NCBI RefSeq assembly: GCF_002434265.1
Contig: NZ_DJJS01000007.1
Span: 62,001 to 126,000 of the forward strand
From: Pseudomonas sp. UBA6562
GTDB taxonomy: Bacteria; Pseudomonadota; Gammaproteobacteria; Pseudomonadales; Pseudomonadaceae
Length of the DNA stretch: 64,000 bases
Reading direction: 5' to 3'
In this document: positions 7,632 to 16,176 of the stretch, piece by piece
How the letters are laid out: each line of letters opens with the position of its first letter
Numbering within the stretch: the stretch's first letter is position 1
The notes under the pieces: generated by a model
Told to the model about the DNA's origin: nothing
The model's input: only the letters and a program-made list of their open reading frames with translations
The model's database searches: none
Translations under genes and position numbers: made by a program

Positions 7632-9133
7632 CCGCACAGAAGACGCCTGCCGCACCGCCCTGCACGCTGTTCCTCTTCGGTGCAAGCGGCGACCTGGTCA
7701 AGCGCCTGCTGATGCCGGCGCTGTACAACCTCAGCCGCGACGGTTTGCTGGACCGCAACCTGCGTATCGTCGGTGTGGACCACAACGCGTCCACTGCCGA
7801 GGCGTTCGGCGAGCGCCTGCACGACTTCCTCGCCGAGCGTGACGCAGGCGGCGAAGGTGCGCCCAAGAGCGTCGACGAAAAACTCTGGGCAAGCCTGGCC
7901 AAACGGCTGGACTACCAGACCGGCGACTTTCTCGACATGGCCACGTACCAGGCCATCGGCGAGCGCATCGCCAAGACCGACCACGGCAACGCGATCTTCT
8001 ACCTCGCCACCTCGCCGCGCTTCTTCCCGGAAGTGGCGCAGCGTTTGGGCGAGGCCGGCCTGCTGGACGAGTCTGCGGGCGGCTTTCGCCGCGTCGTGAT
8101 CGAAAAGCCGTTCGGCACCGACCTTGCCAGCGCCCAAGCGCTGAACGCCTGCTTGCTCAAGGTGATGAGCGAGCGGCAGATCTACCGTATCGACCATTAC
8201 CTCGGTAAGGAAACGGTACAGAACATTCTGGTCAGCCGTTTCTCCAACGGGCTGTTCGAATCGTTCTGGAACAACCACTACATCGACCACGTGCAGATCA
8301 CCGCAGCGGAAACCGTAGGGGTCGAAACCCGCGGTGCGTTCTACGACGGCACCGGCGCCTTGCGCGACATGGTGCCCAACCACCTGTTCCAGCTGCTGGC
8401 GATGGTTGCCATGGAGCCGCCCGCTGCCTTCGGCGCCGACGCAGTACGTGGCGAAAAGGCCAAGGTCATCGGCGCCATCCGCCCGTGGTCGAGCAAGCTG
8501 GCGTTGAAGAACTCGGTGCGCGGCCAGTACGCGGCGGGCAAGCGCGGTGACAAAGATTTGCCTGGCTATCGCGAGGAAGACAACGTCGACTCCGCCAGCC
8601 AAACAGAAACCTATGTGGCGCTGAAGGTGATGATCGACAACTGGCGCTGGGCCGGTGTGCCGTTCTACCTGCGCACGGGCAAGCGCATGAGCGTGCGCGA
8701 TACCGAAATCGCCATCTGCTTCAAGCCGGCGCCTTACGCGCAGTTCCGCGATTCGGCCCTGGCGCGGCCCAAACCCAACTATTTGAAGATCCAGATCCAG
8801 CCGAACGAAGGCATGTGGTTCGACCTGCAGGCCAAGCGCCCCGGCCCGGAACTGATCACGCAAAACGTCGAGCTGGGCTTCGCCTACAAAGACTTCTTCA
8901 ACATGACCCCGGCCACGGGCTACGAAACGCTCATCTACGACTGCCTGACCGGTGACCAGACGCTGTTCCAGCGCGCGGACAACATCGAGAACGGCTGGCG
9001 CGCGGTGCAGCCATTCCTCGATGCCTGGGCCAGCGGCGGCGAGGTGCACGAGTACCCGGCCGGTGAAGACGGCCCCGAGGCAGGCAACGAGCTGCTGACC
9101 CGCGACAAGCGCGAATGGCATGGGCTCGGCTGA
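7628..9133 (+). CDS. zwf: Glucose-6-phosphate 1-dehydrogenase
   Basis: A 501-residue enzyme oxidising glucose 6-phosphate to 6-phosphogluconolactone with NAD(P)+. The nucleotide-binding motif GASGDLVKR lies near residue 18-26 and the family signature RIDHYLGKE around 190 carries the substrate-binding and catalytic His/Lys. The length is typical. It is coupled to gnd by a four-base overlap. Since Pseudomonas genomes usually carry another zwf next to edd/pgl in the Entner-Doudoroff cluster, this is probably a paralogue serving the Gnd branch (inference from genus knowledge; the other copy is not in this window). Confidence 0.96.
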   Translation: MTAQKTPAAPPCTLFLFGASGDLVKRLLMPALYNLSRDGLLDRNLRIVGVDHNASTAEAFGERLHDFLAERDAGGEGAPKSVDEKLWASLAKRLDYQTGDFLDMATYQAIGERIAKTDHGNAIFYLATSPRFFPEVAQRLGEAGLLDESAGGFRRVVIEKPFGTDLASAQALNACLLKVMSERQIYRIDHYLGKETVQNILVSRFSNGLFESFWNNHYIDHVQITAAETVGVETRGAFYDGTGALRDMVPNHLFQLLAMVAMEPPAAFGADAVRGEKAKVIGAIRPWSSKLALKNSVRGQYAAGKRGDKDLPGYREEDNVDSASQTETYVALKVMIDNWRWAGVPFYLRTGKRMSVRDTEIAICFKPAPYAQFRDSALARPKPNYLKIQIQPNEGMWFDLQAKRPGPELITQNVELGFAYKDFFNMTPATGYETLIYDCLTGDQTLFQRADNIENGWRAVQPFLDAWASGGEVHEYPAGEDGPEAGNELLTRDKREWHGLG

Positions 9134-9197
9134 CGGCCGAGCTTTACCCTGGGCACCGGCCAGCAGCGACTTCCAACCGTATTGTTAAGGACACTCG

Positions 9198-10994
9198 ATG
9201 CCCGCACTGATCGAAGACTATGCCCTGCTCGGCAACTGCCGCAGTGCCGCCCTGGTCAACCGCAACGGCTCGCTCGACTGGCTGTGCCTGCCGCGTTTCG
9301 ACGCGCCGGCCGTGTTCGCCAGCTTGTTGGGCAACGAAGAGAACGGTCGCTGGCGCATCGCGCCTACCGACACCGTCGAGCACAGCGAGCGTCGTTACCT
9401 GGAAGACACCCTGGTACTGGAGACGCTCTACGTCACCGCCACAGGGCGCGCACGGGTCCTCGACCTGATGCCGCTCAACGACACCCATTCGGTGGTGCGC
9501 ATCGTCGAAGGCCTCAGCGGCGAGGTCAATTTCGAGATGGACCTGGTGTTGCGCTTCGACTACGGCCGCAGCGTGCCTTGGGTCGAAAAACTCGACCCCT
9601 TGACCTTGAGCGCCGTGGCCGGACCGGACCGGGTGATCCTCAGCAGTACGGTCGCGACCCACGCCATGGACCATCACACGGTCGCACGCTTCCGGGTCGG
9701 CGAAGGCACGCGGGAAGTGTTCAGCTTGCGCCACCAGCGCTCGCACCTGCCGGTGCAGCCAGGGTTCGATGCCGACGAGGCGCTCAAGGACACCATCGAT
9801 CAGTGGCAGGCCTTCGCGGGCCGTTGCCCGGAAGTGGGTGCCTACAGCGCGCAGGTTCGTCGTTCGCTGATCACCCTCAAGGCCATGACCTACGCCCCTA
9901 CAGGCGGCATCGTCGCGGCCGTGACCACCTCGTTGCCCGAACGCATCGGTGGCGAACGCAATTGGGACTATCGCTTCTGCTGGCTGCGCGACGCCACCAT
10001 GACGCTGCTCGCCTTCATGAACCTGGGCTACGTCGACGAAGCCCAGGCCTGGCGCGAATGGCTGATGCGCTCGGTGGCCGGCAACCCCGAGCAGATGCAG
10101 ATCATGTATGGCCTGGCGGGCGAGCGTGACTTGCAGGAATACACGCTGCCATGGCTGGCCGGTTACGAGCATTCGCAGCCAGTGCGCGTGGGCAACGCCG
10201 CCGCCGACCAGCGTCAGCTCGACATCTATGGCGAGGTGGCCGACGCCATGAGCCAGGCGATCAAGGCCGGCTTGCCGCGTCACCCGCGCAGCGCCGCCAT
10301 CGCGCGCTTGATCCTGCCGTACGTGGAGAGCATCTGGCGCGAGCCGGACGAGGGCATCTGGGAAGTGCGCGGCGGGCGTCAGCACTTCGTGCATTCCAAG
10401 GTCATGGCCTGGGTGGCCTTCGACCGCGCCGCCAGTCTCGCCGAAACGCGGGAAGACAGCGGCCAGAGCCACCACTACCGGCAGATCGCCGAGCAGATCC
10501 ACCGGGAAGTCTGCGAAAAGGGGCTTGACCCGAGCGGGCAGTATTTCGTCCAGGCCTATGGGTCCAAGGAGATGGACGCCAGCCTGTTGCAAATCGCCCT
10601 GACCGGGTTTCTACCGGCCGATGATCCGCGTTTCCTGCGCACCCTCGAGCAAATCGAGCGACGCTTGCTGCACGAAGGTCTGGTGCTGCGCTACGACAGC
10701 GACAACTGCACCGACGGGCTGACGGCGGGCGAGGGGACGTTCCTGGTCTGCACGTTCTGGCTGTGCGACGTTTATGTGCTGGTCGGGCGCCAAACCGAAG
10801 CCGAGGCGTTGTACCAGCGCTTGCTGGACTTGACCAACGACGTGGGCTTGCTGGCCGAGCAATACGACCCGCAAAGCCAGCGCATGTTGGGCAATTTCCC
10901 ACAGGCGTTTAGCCATATAGGGGTGATCAACACCGCGCTGAACCTGTACCGGGCGCAATGCCCGGTGCGCGACCGCGCCAGCGGCGGCGAGTAG
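9198..10994 (+). CDS. Glycoside hydrolase family 15 protein
   Basis: A 598-residue (alpha/alpha)6-barrel protein of the GH15 glucoamylase/trehalase-like family with an N-terminal beta domain. The segment with TTSLPERIGGERNWDYRFCWLRDA (substrate-site WLRDA near 270), the general-acid region GIWEVRGG around residue 390 and the C-terminal base region LLAEQYDP near 555 are present. It probably hydrolyses alpha-glucosidic bonds, perhaps trehalose or maltodextrins, in the cytoplasm (no signal peptide). It follows zwf by 64 bases with a TAAGGA ribosome-binding site and may be in that operon, feeding glucose into the pathway. A second family member is at 33158-34975. Confidence 0.92.
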   Translation: MPALIEDYALLGNCRSAALVNRNGSLDWLCLPRFDAPAVFASLLGNEENGRWRIAPTDTVEHSERRYLEDTLVLETLYVTATGRARVLDLMPLNDTHSVVRIVEGLSGEVNFEMDLVLRFDYGRSVPWVEKLDPLTLSAVAGPDRVILSSTVATHAMDHHTVARFRVGEGTREVFSLRHQRSHLPVQPGFDADEALKDTIDQWQAFAGRCPEVGAYSAQVRRSLITLKAMTYAPTGGIVAAVTTSLPERIGGERNWDYRFCWLRDATMTLLAFMNLGYVDEAQAWREWLMRSVAGNPEQMQIMYGLAGERDLQEYTLPWLAGYEHSQPVRVGNAAADQRQLDIYGEVADAMSQAIKAGLPRHPRSAAIARLILPYVESIWREPDEGIWEVRGGRQHFVHSKVMAWVAFDRAASLAETREDSGQSHHYRQIAEQIHREVCEKGLDPSGQYFVQAYGSKEMDASLLQIALTGFLPADDPRFLRTLEQIERRLLHEGLVLRYDSDNCTDGLTAGEGTFLVCTFWLCDVYVLVGRQTEAEALYQRLLDLTNDVGLLAEQYDPQSQRMLGNFPQAFSHIGVINTALNLYRAQCPVRDRASGGE

Positions 10995-11007
10995 TCGCTC
11001 GCAGATG

Positions 11008-11041
11008 GGGAGGGATGGCTATAGTGAAGTCATTCCCTCCC
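11008..11041. repeat. Inverted repeat in the leader of a small gene
   Basis: GGGAGGGA (11008-11015) pairs perfectly with TCCCTCCC (11034-11041) across an 18-base loop. The loop contains TATAGT, which resembles a -10 element. There is no T-run, so it is a poor intrinsic terminator for the GH15 gene. It lies just before the ribosome-binding site of the small gene at 11055. Confidence 0.4.
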
Positions 11042-11054
11042 TCGGAGCCTGTCG

Positions 11055-11267
11055 ATGCGTTTGATCAGTCGCGAACCTTGGTGGCACGTGCCGCCCAAGC
11101 CCGGTCAGCAAGAACGGGACCTGCACTGGGGTTATCTGGAAATCTATGCCGATGGCAGCACGGTCTTCGTCGACCAGCGCCCGACCGCGCGTGAGCTGGC
11201 CGAGCGCAAGAGTTGCCGCCACTTTCCCGATGCCGATACGCCTGCGGGTTCAGTCTTCCAGCGCTGA
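11055..11267 (+). CDS. Small conserved-looking protein of unknown function
   Basis: A 70-residue soluble, Trp- and Arg-rich protein (REPWWHVPPKPGQ near the start). I recognise no domain and assign no function. A GGAG ribosome-binding site lies eight bases before the ATG, and coding bias matches its neighbours. Its last 18 bases overlap the 3' end of the convergent yceH gene. There is no signal peptide or membrane segment. Confidence 0.65.
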   Translation: MRLISREPWWHVPPKPGQQERDLHWGYLEIYADGSTVFVDQRPTARELAERKSCRHFPDADTPAGSVFQR

Positions 11268-11900
11268 CAGACGCGCTTCCAACGCGGCGATGCGTGCCTC
11301 CAAGGCTTCTAGACGATCTTCGGAAACGCTGCTGGTTGCGCGCGGCTGATCGCTCGTGCCGTGCTGGCGAGCGGCAAGGATCGCTTCAATGTGCGCGGGG
11401 TCGCCCAGCGCATGGGTGTAGCGGTCTTCACGCTGGCCCGACTGGCGCGGTAGGTGCAGAGCGAGTTCACGGGTCACCAGGCGCTCGAGCTGATGCTGGA
11501 CCTGGTCCAGGTCTTCGAACGCATGCAGGCGCTGGCTGCGGCTCAGCAACTCGCTCAACGTCTGCGGGCCGCGCAGGAACAACAAGCCGAGCAGCACACG
11601 CTGTGCCGGGACCAGTTCCAGCACCTTGTCCAGACGATGCTCCCAACGGTCGGCGCGGCTGCCCATCTGCAAGCGGGCCATGTCCTGCGCTTCGAGCGCG
11701 CGTAGGGCTTGCCCGACCTGGCCGGCCGAAAGGTTCATCACCGGTTCTCGGCTGGTCTTCTGGTTGCAGGCGACGACCAGCGCGTTGAGCGTCAAGGGGT
11801 AGCTTTCCGGGCTGGTGGCCTGCTTTTCGATCAAGGCGCCGAGGACACGCACCTCGACTTCGCTCAAACGTGCTTCGCCGGCGCTTTGCTGTTCTGACAT
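11250..11900 (-). CDS. yceH: YceH family protein (DUF480)
   Basis: A 216-residue protein of the YceH/DUF480 family, built from two winged-helix domains: LSEVEVRVLGALIEKQATSPE at the start and LVPAQRVLLGLLFLRGPQT in the middle. The last 25 residues form heptads (LEALEARIAALEARLSAL) likely to make a coiled coil. The role is unknown in the family. The start MSEQQS was preferred to an upstream ATG because the extra 28 residues are proline-rich and unlike the family. Confidence 0.88.
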   Translation of the reverse strand: MSEQQSAGEARLSEVEVRVLGALIEKQATSPESYPLTLNALVVACNQKTSREPVMNLSAGQVGQALRALEAQDMARLQMGSRADRWEHRLDKVLELVPAQRVLLGLLFLRGPQTLSELLSRSQRLHAFEDLDQVQHQLERLVTRELALHLPRQSGQREDRYTHALGDPAHIEAILAARQHGTSDQPRATSSVSEDRLEALEARIAALEARLSALED

Positions 11901-12002
11901 GGCCTTGTCTCGATGCAATGAAAAGGCCATTAGCGTAGGGGGTGTTGGGGGCTGAGGCAATCGTTCCCCAAGGGCGGCCAACATGGAGCTGGCCGCAATG
12001 GG

Positions 12003-13214
12003 TCAGGCGCTGCGTCGCTCCATGGCTTCGCATGCGGCGGCGGTGAACAGCACGTCGGTCGAGGAGTTCAGCGCGGTTTCCGCCGAATCCTGCACCACGC
12101 CGATGATGAAGCCTACGGCAACCACTTGCATGGCGACTTCGCTGGGAATGCCGAACAGCCCGCAGGCCAGCGGAATCAACAGCAACGAACCACCGGCCAC
12201 GCCCGATGCGCCACAGGCGCAGATCGACGCCACCACGCTGAGCAGCAGCGCCGTGGGCAGGTCCACCGCAATGCCCAGGGTGTGTACGGCGGCCAAGGTC
12301 AACACGGTGATGGTGATCGCTGCGCCGGCCATGTTGATGGTCGCGCCCAGCGGGATCGACACCGAGTAGGTGTCTTCATGCAAACCGAGCTTTTCCGACA
12401 GCGCCAGGTTGACCGGGATGTTGGCCGCCGAACTGCGGGTGAAAAAGGCGGTGATGCCACTTTCGCGCAGGCACATCAGCACCAGGGGGTAGGGGTTGCG
12501 ACGGATCATGCAGAAGACGATCAGCGGGTTGATCACCAGTGCGATCGCGAGCATGCAGCCGATCAGTACCGCCAGCAGGTGCAGGTAGCCCAGCAAGGCT
12601 TGCAGACCGGCCTGGGCCAAGGTCGAGGCGACCAGGCCGAAGATCCCCAAGGGAGCGAAGCGGATGACGACGCGCACCAGGTCAGTCACCGCTGTGGCCA
12701 AGTCCTCGGTCAGGCCGCGGGTCGCCTTGCCGGCTTTGCGCAGCAGCGCGCCCAAGCCGAGCGCCCAGGTGAGGATGCCGATGAAGTTGGCTTCGGCCAA
12801 CGCCTTGACCGGGTTCTCGACCGCGCTCAGCACCAACCCTTGTAGGACTTCGCCGATACCGCCAGGCGGGCTCATGTCGATTCGCGCGGTGTCGAGGACC
12901 AGGGTCGACGGAAACTGCATGCTCGCCGCCACGGCCAGCGCAGCCGCCGAAAAGGTGCCGAACAGGTAGAGCCAGAGGATCGGCCGGATATGCGTCTGTT
13001 GGCCCGGCTGGTGGTTGGCGATCGAGGCGATCACCAGCACGAACACTAGAATGGGCGCCACGGCCTTTAGCGCCGTCACGAACAGGCTGCCCAGCAGTGT
13101 CAGGCTGGTCGCGACGCTAGGCGCCAGGACGGCCAGGAGGATACCGGAGACCAGGCCGATGACGATCTGGGTGATCAGGCTGGTACGGGTGAGCAGACGA
13201 AGAACAGCGGACAT
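12003..13214 (-). CDS. sstT: Serine/threonine:Na+ symporter
   Basis: A 403-residue inner-membrane carrier of the dicarboxylate/amino acid:cation symporter family with about eight hydrophobic segments plus re-entrant loops. The serine-rich loop TRSSAANIPVN and the IPLGATINMAG motif near 285-310 are those of SstT, which imports L-serine and L-threonine with sodium. The length is close to E. coli SstT (414). The start at 13214 removes a 68-residue Arg-rich extension. It could supply serine to the acetyltransferase operon upstream, but nothing in the sequence links them. Confidence 0.92.
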   Translation of the reverse strand: MSAVLRLLTRTSLITQIVIGLVSGILLAVLAPSVATSLTLLGSLFVTALKAVAPILVFVLVIASIANHQPGQQTHIRPILWLYLFGTFSAAALAVAASMQFPSTLVLDTARIDMSPPGGIGEVLQGLVLSAVENPVKALAEANFIGILTWALGLGALLRKAGKATRGLTEDLATAVTDLVRVVIRFAPLGIFGLVASTLAQAGLQALLGYLHLLAVLIGCMLAIALVINPLIVFCMIRRNPYPLVLMCLRESGITAFFTRSSAANIPVNLALSEKLGLHEDTYSVSIPLGATINMAGAAITITVLTLAAVHTLGIAVDLPTALLLSVVASICACGASGVAGGSLLLIPLACGLFGIPSEVAMQVVAVGFIIGVVQDSAETALNSSTDVLFTAAACEAMERRSA

Positions 13215-13270
13215 ATACAGCAGAGCCTCGGAAATTGAGCGGCGGACTCTACCATAGACGTTCGTCCCCT

Positions 13271-14188
13271 TCAGGCCCCCACGCCCTCGTTGAACAGCTC
13301 GCGCCGCGCGCCTTGGGTGATCGCCACAATGCCCGGATGCTTGACCTTGCGCTCGACGGAAATGGCATAGAACGCCTCGGTCACCGCGTCGGTGTGGCCG
13401 ATCTGCTCCACGGCGCATTGCCGGCAGACCTCTTCTGCGATCACGCTGGGCGCGACGAACAGGCCACTGCCGGACTGGCCGAAGGCCTGCATCAAGGCGC
13501 TGTCGTCGAACTCGCCGACGATCCTGGGGTGCACCCGTTGCTCGGCGAACCAGCGCAGCAAGCGGCTGCGCAGCATGCTGTCCTGTCCGGGGATCAGCAA
13601 CGGAGCGTTGTCCAGGCAGGCGGGAAAAGGCAAGGCAAGCTGGCGGGCGAGGGCTGGCGTCGCGAAGAAGCTCAGGCCCGACTCACCCAGTTTCTGGCTG
13701 TGGCCCTTGATATCGAGATGGTTGGGCATGGGGCGATCGGAAATCACCAAGTCCAGCCGTTGGACGGCAAGGTCGGCGAGCAAGCGTTCGAGCTTGTCTT
13801 CGCGGCAACTGATGCGCAGCGCCCGATCCCCTTCCATGGCTGGTGCCAGCAAGCGGTAGACGATGGACTTAGGCACCACGTCGGCCACGCCCACGCGGAA
13901 CAGCACCTGTTGTCGGTCGGGCGCGGCCCGCAGCACGCCTTCCAGCTCGCTGGCGATCTGAAACATCTGCTCGGCGTACTCGAGCGTGCGACGGCCGCTT
14001 TCGGTCAGTTCGAGTTGGCGACCCACACGCTGGAACAGTTCGATGCCATGGGTCTGCTCGAACAGGCTGATTTGTCCGCTGACGGTCTGGGGCGTGAGGT
14101 TCAATTGTTCGCTGGCGCGAGCGATGCTGCCCGTCTTGGCGGTGACCCAGAAATAGTGCAATTGGCGATAGTTGAGCATCTGAAACAT
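13271..14188 (-). CDS. nhaR: LysR-type regulator, NhaR-like
   Basis: A 305-residue LysR-type transcriptional regulator. The helix-turn-helix covers residues 5-65 (LNYRQLHYFWVTAKTGSIARA, then LTPQTVSGQISLFEQ), with the wording typical of NhaR, the activator of Na+/H+ antiporter genes, followed by a periplasmic-binding-like effector domain. The gene is divergent from the terC-like gene 124 bases away and convergent to nothing nearby. A second ATG three codons in (14179) is an equally possible start. The target could be the terC-like gene. Confidence 0.85.
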   Translation of the reverse strand: MFQMLNYRQLHYFWVTAKTGSIARASEQLNLTPQTVSGQISLFEQTHGIELFQRVGRQLELTESGRRTLEYAEQMFQIASELEGVLRAAPDRQQVLFRVGVADVVPKSIVYRLLAPAMEGDRALRISCREDKLERLLADLAVQRLDLVISDRPMPNHLDIKGHSQKLGESGLSFFATPALARQLALPFPACLDNAPLLIPGQDSMLRSRLLRWFAEQRVHPRIVGEFDDSALMQAFGQSGSGLFVAPSVIAEEVCRQCAVEQIGHTDAVTEAFYAISVERKVKHPGIVAITQGARRELFNEGVGA

Positions 14189-14311
14189 TTGGTTCGAGAA
14201 AAGCGAAGTATACCTGGTGAAAAAACGAATTTTCCTGATGTTTCGCCTTGTCTACTCTGTGCGCGATCCCGCGCCTAGCGCGCCTCAACGACCTTCGCAG
14301 AGATTCGGCCC

Positions 14312-15064
14312 ATGGACTACCTATTGCAACTCGCTTCGAACCCTACCGCCTGGGTGGCACTGGCTACCCTGGTGGCGATGGAAGTCGTCCTGGGTATCGA
14401 CAACCTGATCTTCATTTCGATTCTCACCAACAAGCTGCCCGAGCAGCACCGCTCCAAAGCCCGGCGCATCGGTATCAGCATGGCATTGGTCATGCGTTTG
14501 GCGCTGCTCAGCACCGTCGCCTGGATCGTGCAGTTGACCGAGCCGGTGTTCGAAGTGTTCGGCCATGCCTTCTCTTGGAAGGACATGATCCTGATCGCCG
14601 GTGGCCTGTTCCTGTTGTGGAAGGCGACCAAGGAGATCCACGAAAGCGTCGACCCGCATGGCTCCAAGGAAGAGGCCAAAGCAGGCGCCACTGTGACCCT
14701 GGGCTTTTCGGCGGCGATCGTGCAGATCCTGATCCTCGACATCGTCTTTTCCATCGACAGCATCATCACTGCCGTGGGCATGACCGAGCACCTGCCGATC
14801 ATGATCATCGCCGTGATCAGCGCCGTGGTGGTGATGTTGGTGGCGGCCGATCCGCTGGCCAAGTTCATCAACGACAACCCGACCGTGGTCATGCTGGCGC
14901 TGGGCTTCCTGATCATGATCGGCATGACCCTGATCGCCGAAGGCTTCGGTGCGCACGTGCCTAAAGGGTATGTGTATGCGGCGATGGCGTTCTCGACCCT
15001 GATTGAGGTGCTGAACATCCTGTCGCGCCGTGCCCGGACCAAGCGAGACGCGGCTGGGGGCTGA
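14312..15064 (+). CDS. TerC family integral membrane protein
   Basis: A 250-residue inner-membrane protein with seven or so hydrophobic segments. The acidic membrane motifs EVVLGIDNLIF near residue 24-34 and ILDIVFSIDSII near 145 are the TerC/Alx metal-ion-handling signatures. Family members export manganese or contribute to tellurite resistance. It lies divergent from the NhaR-like gene. No yybP-ykoY riboswitch fits in the 123-base upstream gap. Confidence 0.9.
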   Translation: MDYLLQLASNPTAWVALATLVAMEVVLGIDNLIFISILTNKLPEQHRSKARRIGISMALVMRLALLSTVAWIVQLTEPVFEVFGHAFSWKDMILIAGGLFLLWKATKEIHESVDPHGSKEEAKAGATVTLGFSAAIVQILILDIVFSIDSIITAVGMTEHLPIMIIAVISAVVVMLVAADPLAKFINDNPTVVMLALGFLIMIGMTLIAEGFGAHVPKGYVYAAMAFSTLIEVLNILSRRARTKRDAAGG

Positions 15065-15102
15065 CGGGTAGACCGAACCACCGGGGCGAGAGGTCCCGGT
15101 TG

Positions 15103-15258
15103 TCAGTGTGGCGTAGCCTTGGGCAAGTTGCCGCGCGGTTTCGTGCGGGGCGGCAAGGAAGCATGGCGGCGCAGGATGCGCATCACCCCCCATAGCATCG
15201 CCAGGGCCACGCTGGCCCACATGGCTATCAACATGAGTATCGCCATCGTCAGACTCAT
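15103..15258 (-). CDS. Small single-pass membrane protein
   Basis: A 51-residue protein, MSLTMAILMLIAMWASVA at the start, with one strong hydrophobic helix (residues 3-28) and a basic C-terminal tail (RRHASLPPRTKPR) that would lie in the cytoplasm. A GGAGC ribosome-binding site precedes the ATG at 15258. The reading frame extends further upstream, but the longer form has no good start. Function unknown. It is convergent with the terC-like gene. Confidence 0.6.
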   Translation of the reverse strand: MSLTMAILMLIAMWASVALAMLWGVMRILRRHASLPPRTKPRGNLPKATPH

Positions 15259-15449
15259 GAGCGGCTCCTTCTCTAGGAACGCACGATTGGGTGGTGAATA
15301 CGAACCCAAGTCTAGCCGCAAGTCGATAGGGCCCAATGCCTTCGGTCCGGCTTCGACGCCTCGCGCCGCACTGTACCGCGTGCAATGCGCGGCCTATGAT
15401 CGTGGATCTTGCCAGGCGCCCTCCGCCTGGCCATGACAAGCGAGAACCC

Positions 15450-16136
15450 ATGTCGCAGCATGCTTCCCCTTTGCGCAGTTCCGTTGGACGCCGTTGGCTG
15501 GTCGCGGGCGCGTTGCTGATCGGTCTGAGTGGCTGCGCCGGAACGCCGGCGCCCTTGCCCAAAGACCTGGCGCAGCGGGTCGAAATCGGCAGCGTGCCGT
15601 TTTTCCGTGGCAATGCCCACCATGGCGGAGCGTTGGCGCTGGCGGCCATGCTTTCGCAACAAGGGGTGAACATCACCCCAGGTCTGCTCGACGGCCCGCT
15701 GCGCTTGCCCCAAGAGGTAGACCGGTTGGATACTTCGATTCCGCGCGTTGCCCACGAGTACGGCATGCTCGTATACCCCCTGGACAAGCGCTTGGACGCT
15801 TTGCTGCGACAGGTGGCGGCAGGCGATCCGGTGCTGTTGCGCTACCAGGAAGGTTCGAGCTTCTGGGCCGAGCCGCGCTACGCGGTGATGGTCGGTTACG
15901 ATCGCTATAAGCAACAGGTGCTGTTGCGCGCAGGCATGAGCCGGCGGCTGCCGATGGACTTCAAAGCGTTCGAACAGGCTTGGGCCGAGCAGGGTAGCTG
16001 GGCAGTGCTGATTCAGCCGCCCCGGCGCTTGCCTGCCCAAGTCGACCGCACGCGTTGGTTGCAGGCGGCCGAGGCCTTGGCACGCGATGGCCAGGAGGTG
16101 GCGGCGCGCCAGGCTGTCAGCCGTTTGCAGGAATAA
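15450..16136 (+). CDS. Lipoprotein related to C39-like peptidases, active site lost
   Basis: A 228-residue protein with a lipoprotein signal peptide (lipobox LSGC, Cys29). The body resembles C39-like cysteine-peptidase lipoproteins of Pseudomonas: an RVPFFxQ-type start (SVPFFRGNAHHGGALALAAML) and a YAVMVGYD strand. However, the nucleophile Cys expected in the CGP motif is Gly59 and the catalytic His before YAV is Arg143, so the protein is probably not a peptidase. It may act as a structural or binding protein at the outer membrane. The start at 15450 follows GAGAACCC; 38 upstream codons of the frame lack sense. Confidence 0.7.
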   Translation: MSQHASPLRSSVGRRWLVAGALLIGLSGCAGTPAPLPKDLAQRVEIGSVPFFRGNAHHGGALALAAMLSQQGVNITPGLLDGPLRLPQEVDRLDTSIPRVAHEYGMLVYPLDKRLDALLRQVAAGDPVLLRYQEGSSFWAEPRYAVMVGYDRYKQQVLLRAGMSRRLPMDFKAFEQAWAEQGSWAVLIQPPRRLPAQVDRTRWLQAAEALARDGQEVAARQAVSRLQE

Positions 16137-16176
16137 GGCGTGTGAAGGTGGTGCGGGCGAGCGGCCCGCACCTACC

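Noticed and set aside
7253..9121. 622-codon minus-strand open frame
   Set aside because: It is antisense to zwf; high GC at third positions opens the opposite frame. The plus-strand protein is an unmistakable glucose-6-phosphate dehydrogenase.
9144..10592. 482-codon minus-strand open frame
   Set aside because: Antisense to the first GH15 gene, with no recognisable protein motif.
14189..14311. Manganese riboswitch before the terC-like gene
   Set aside because: The 123-base gap also holds two divergent promoters and no matching hairpin set was seen.
14321..15787. 488-codon minus-strand open frame
   Set aside because: It lies antisense to terC and a lipoprotein gene and has no motif.
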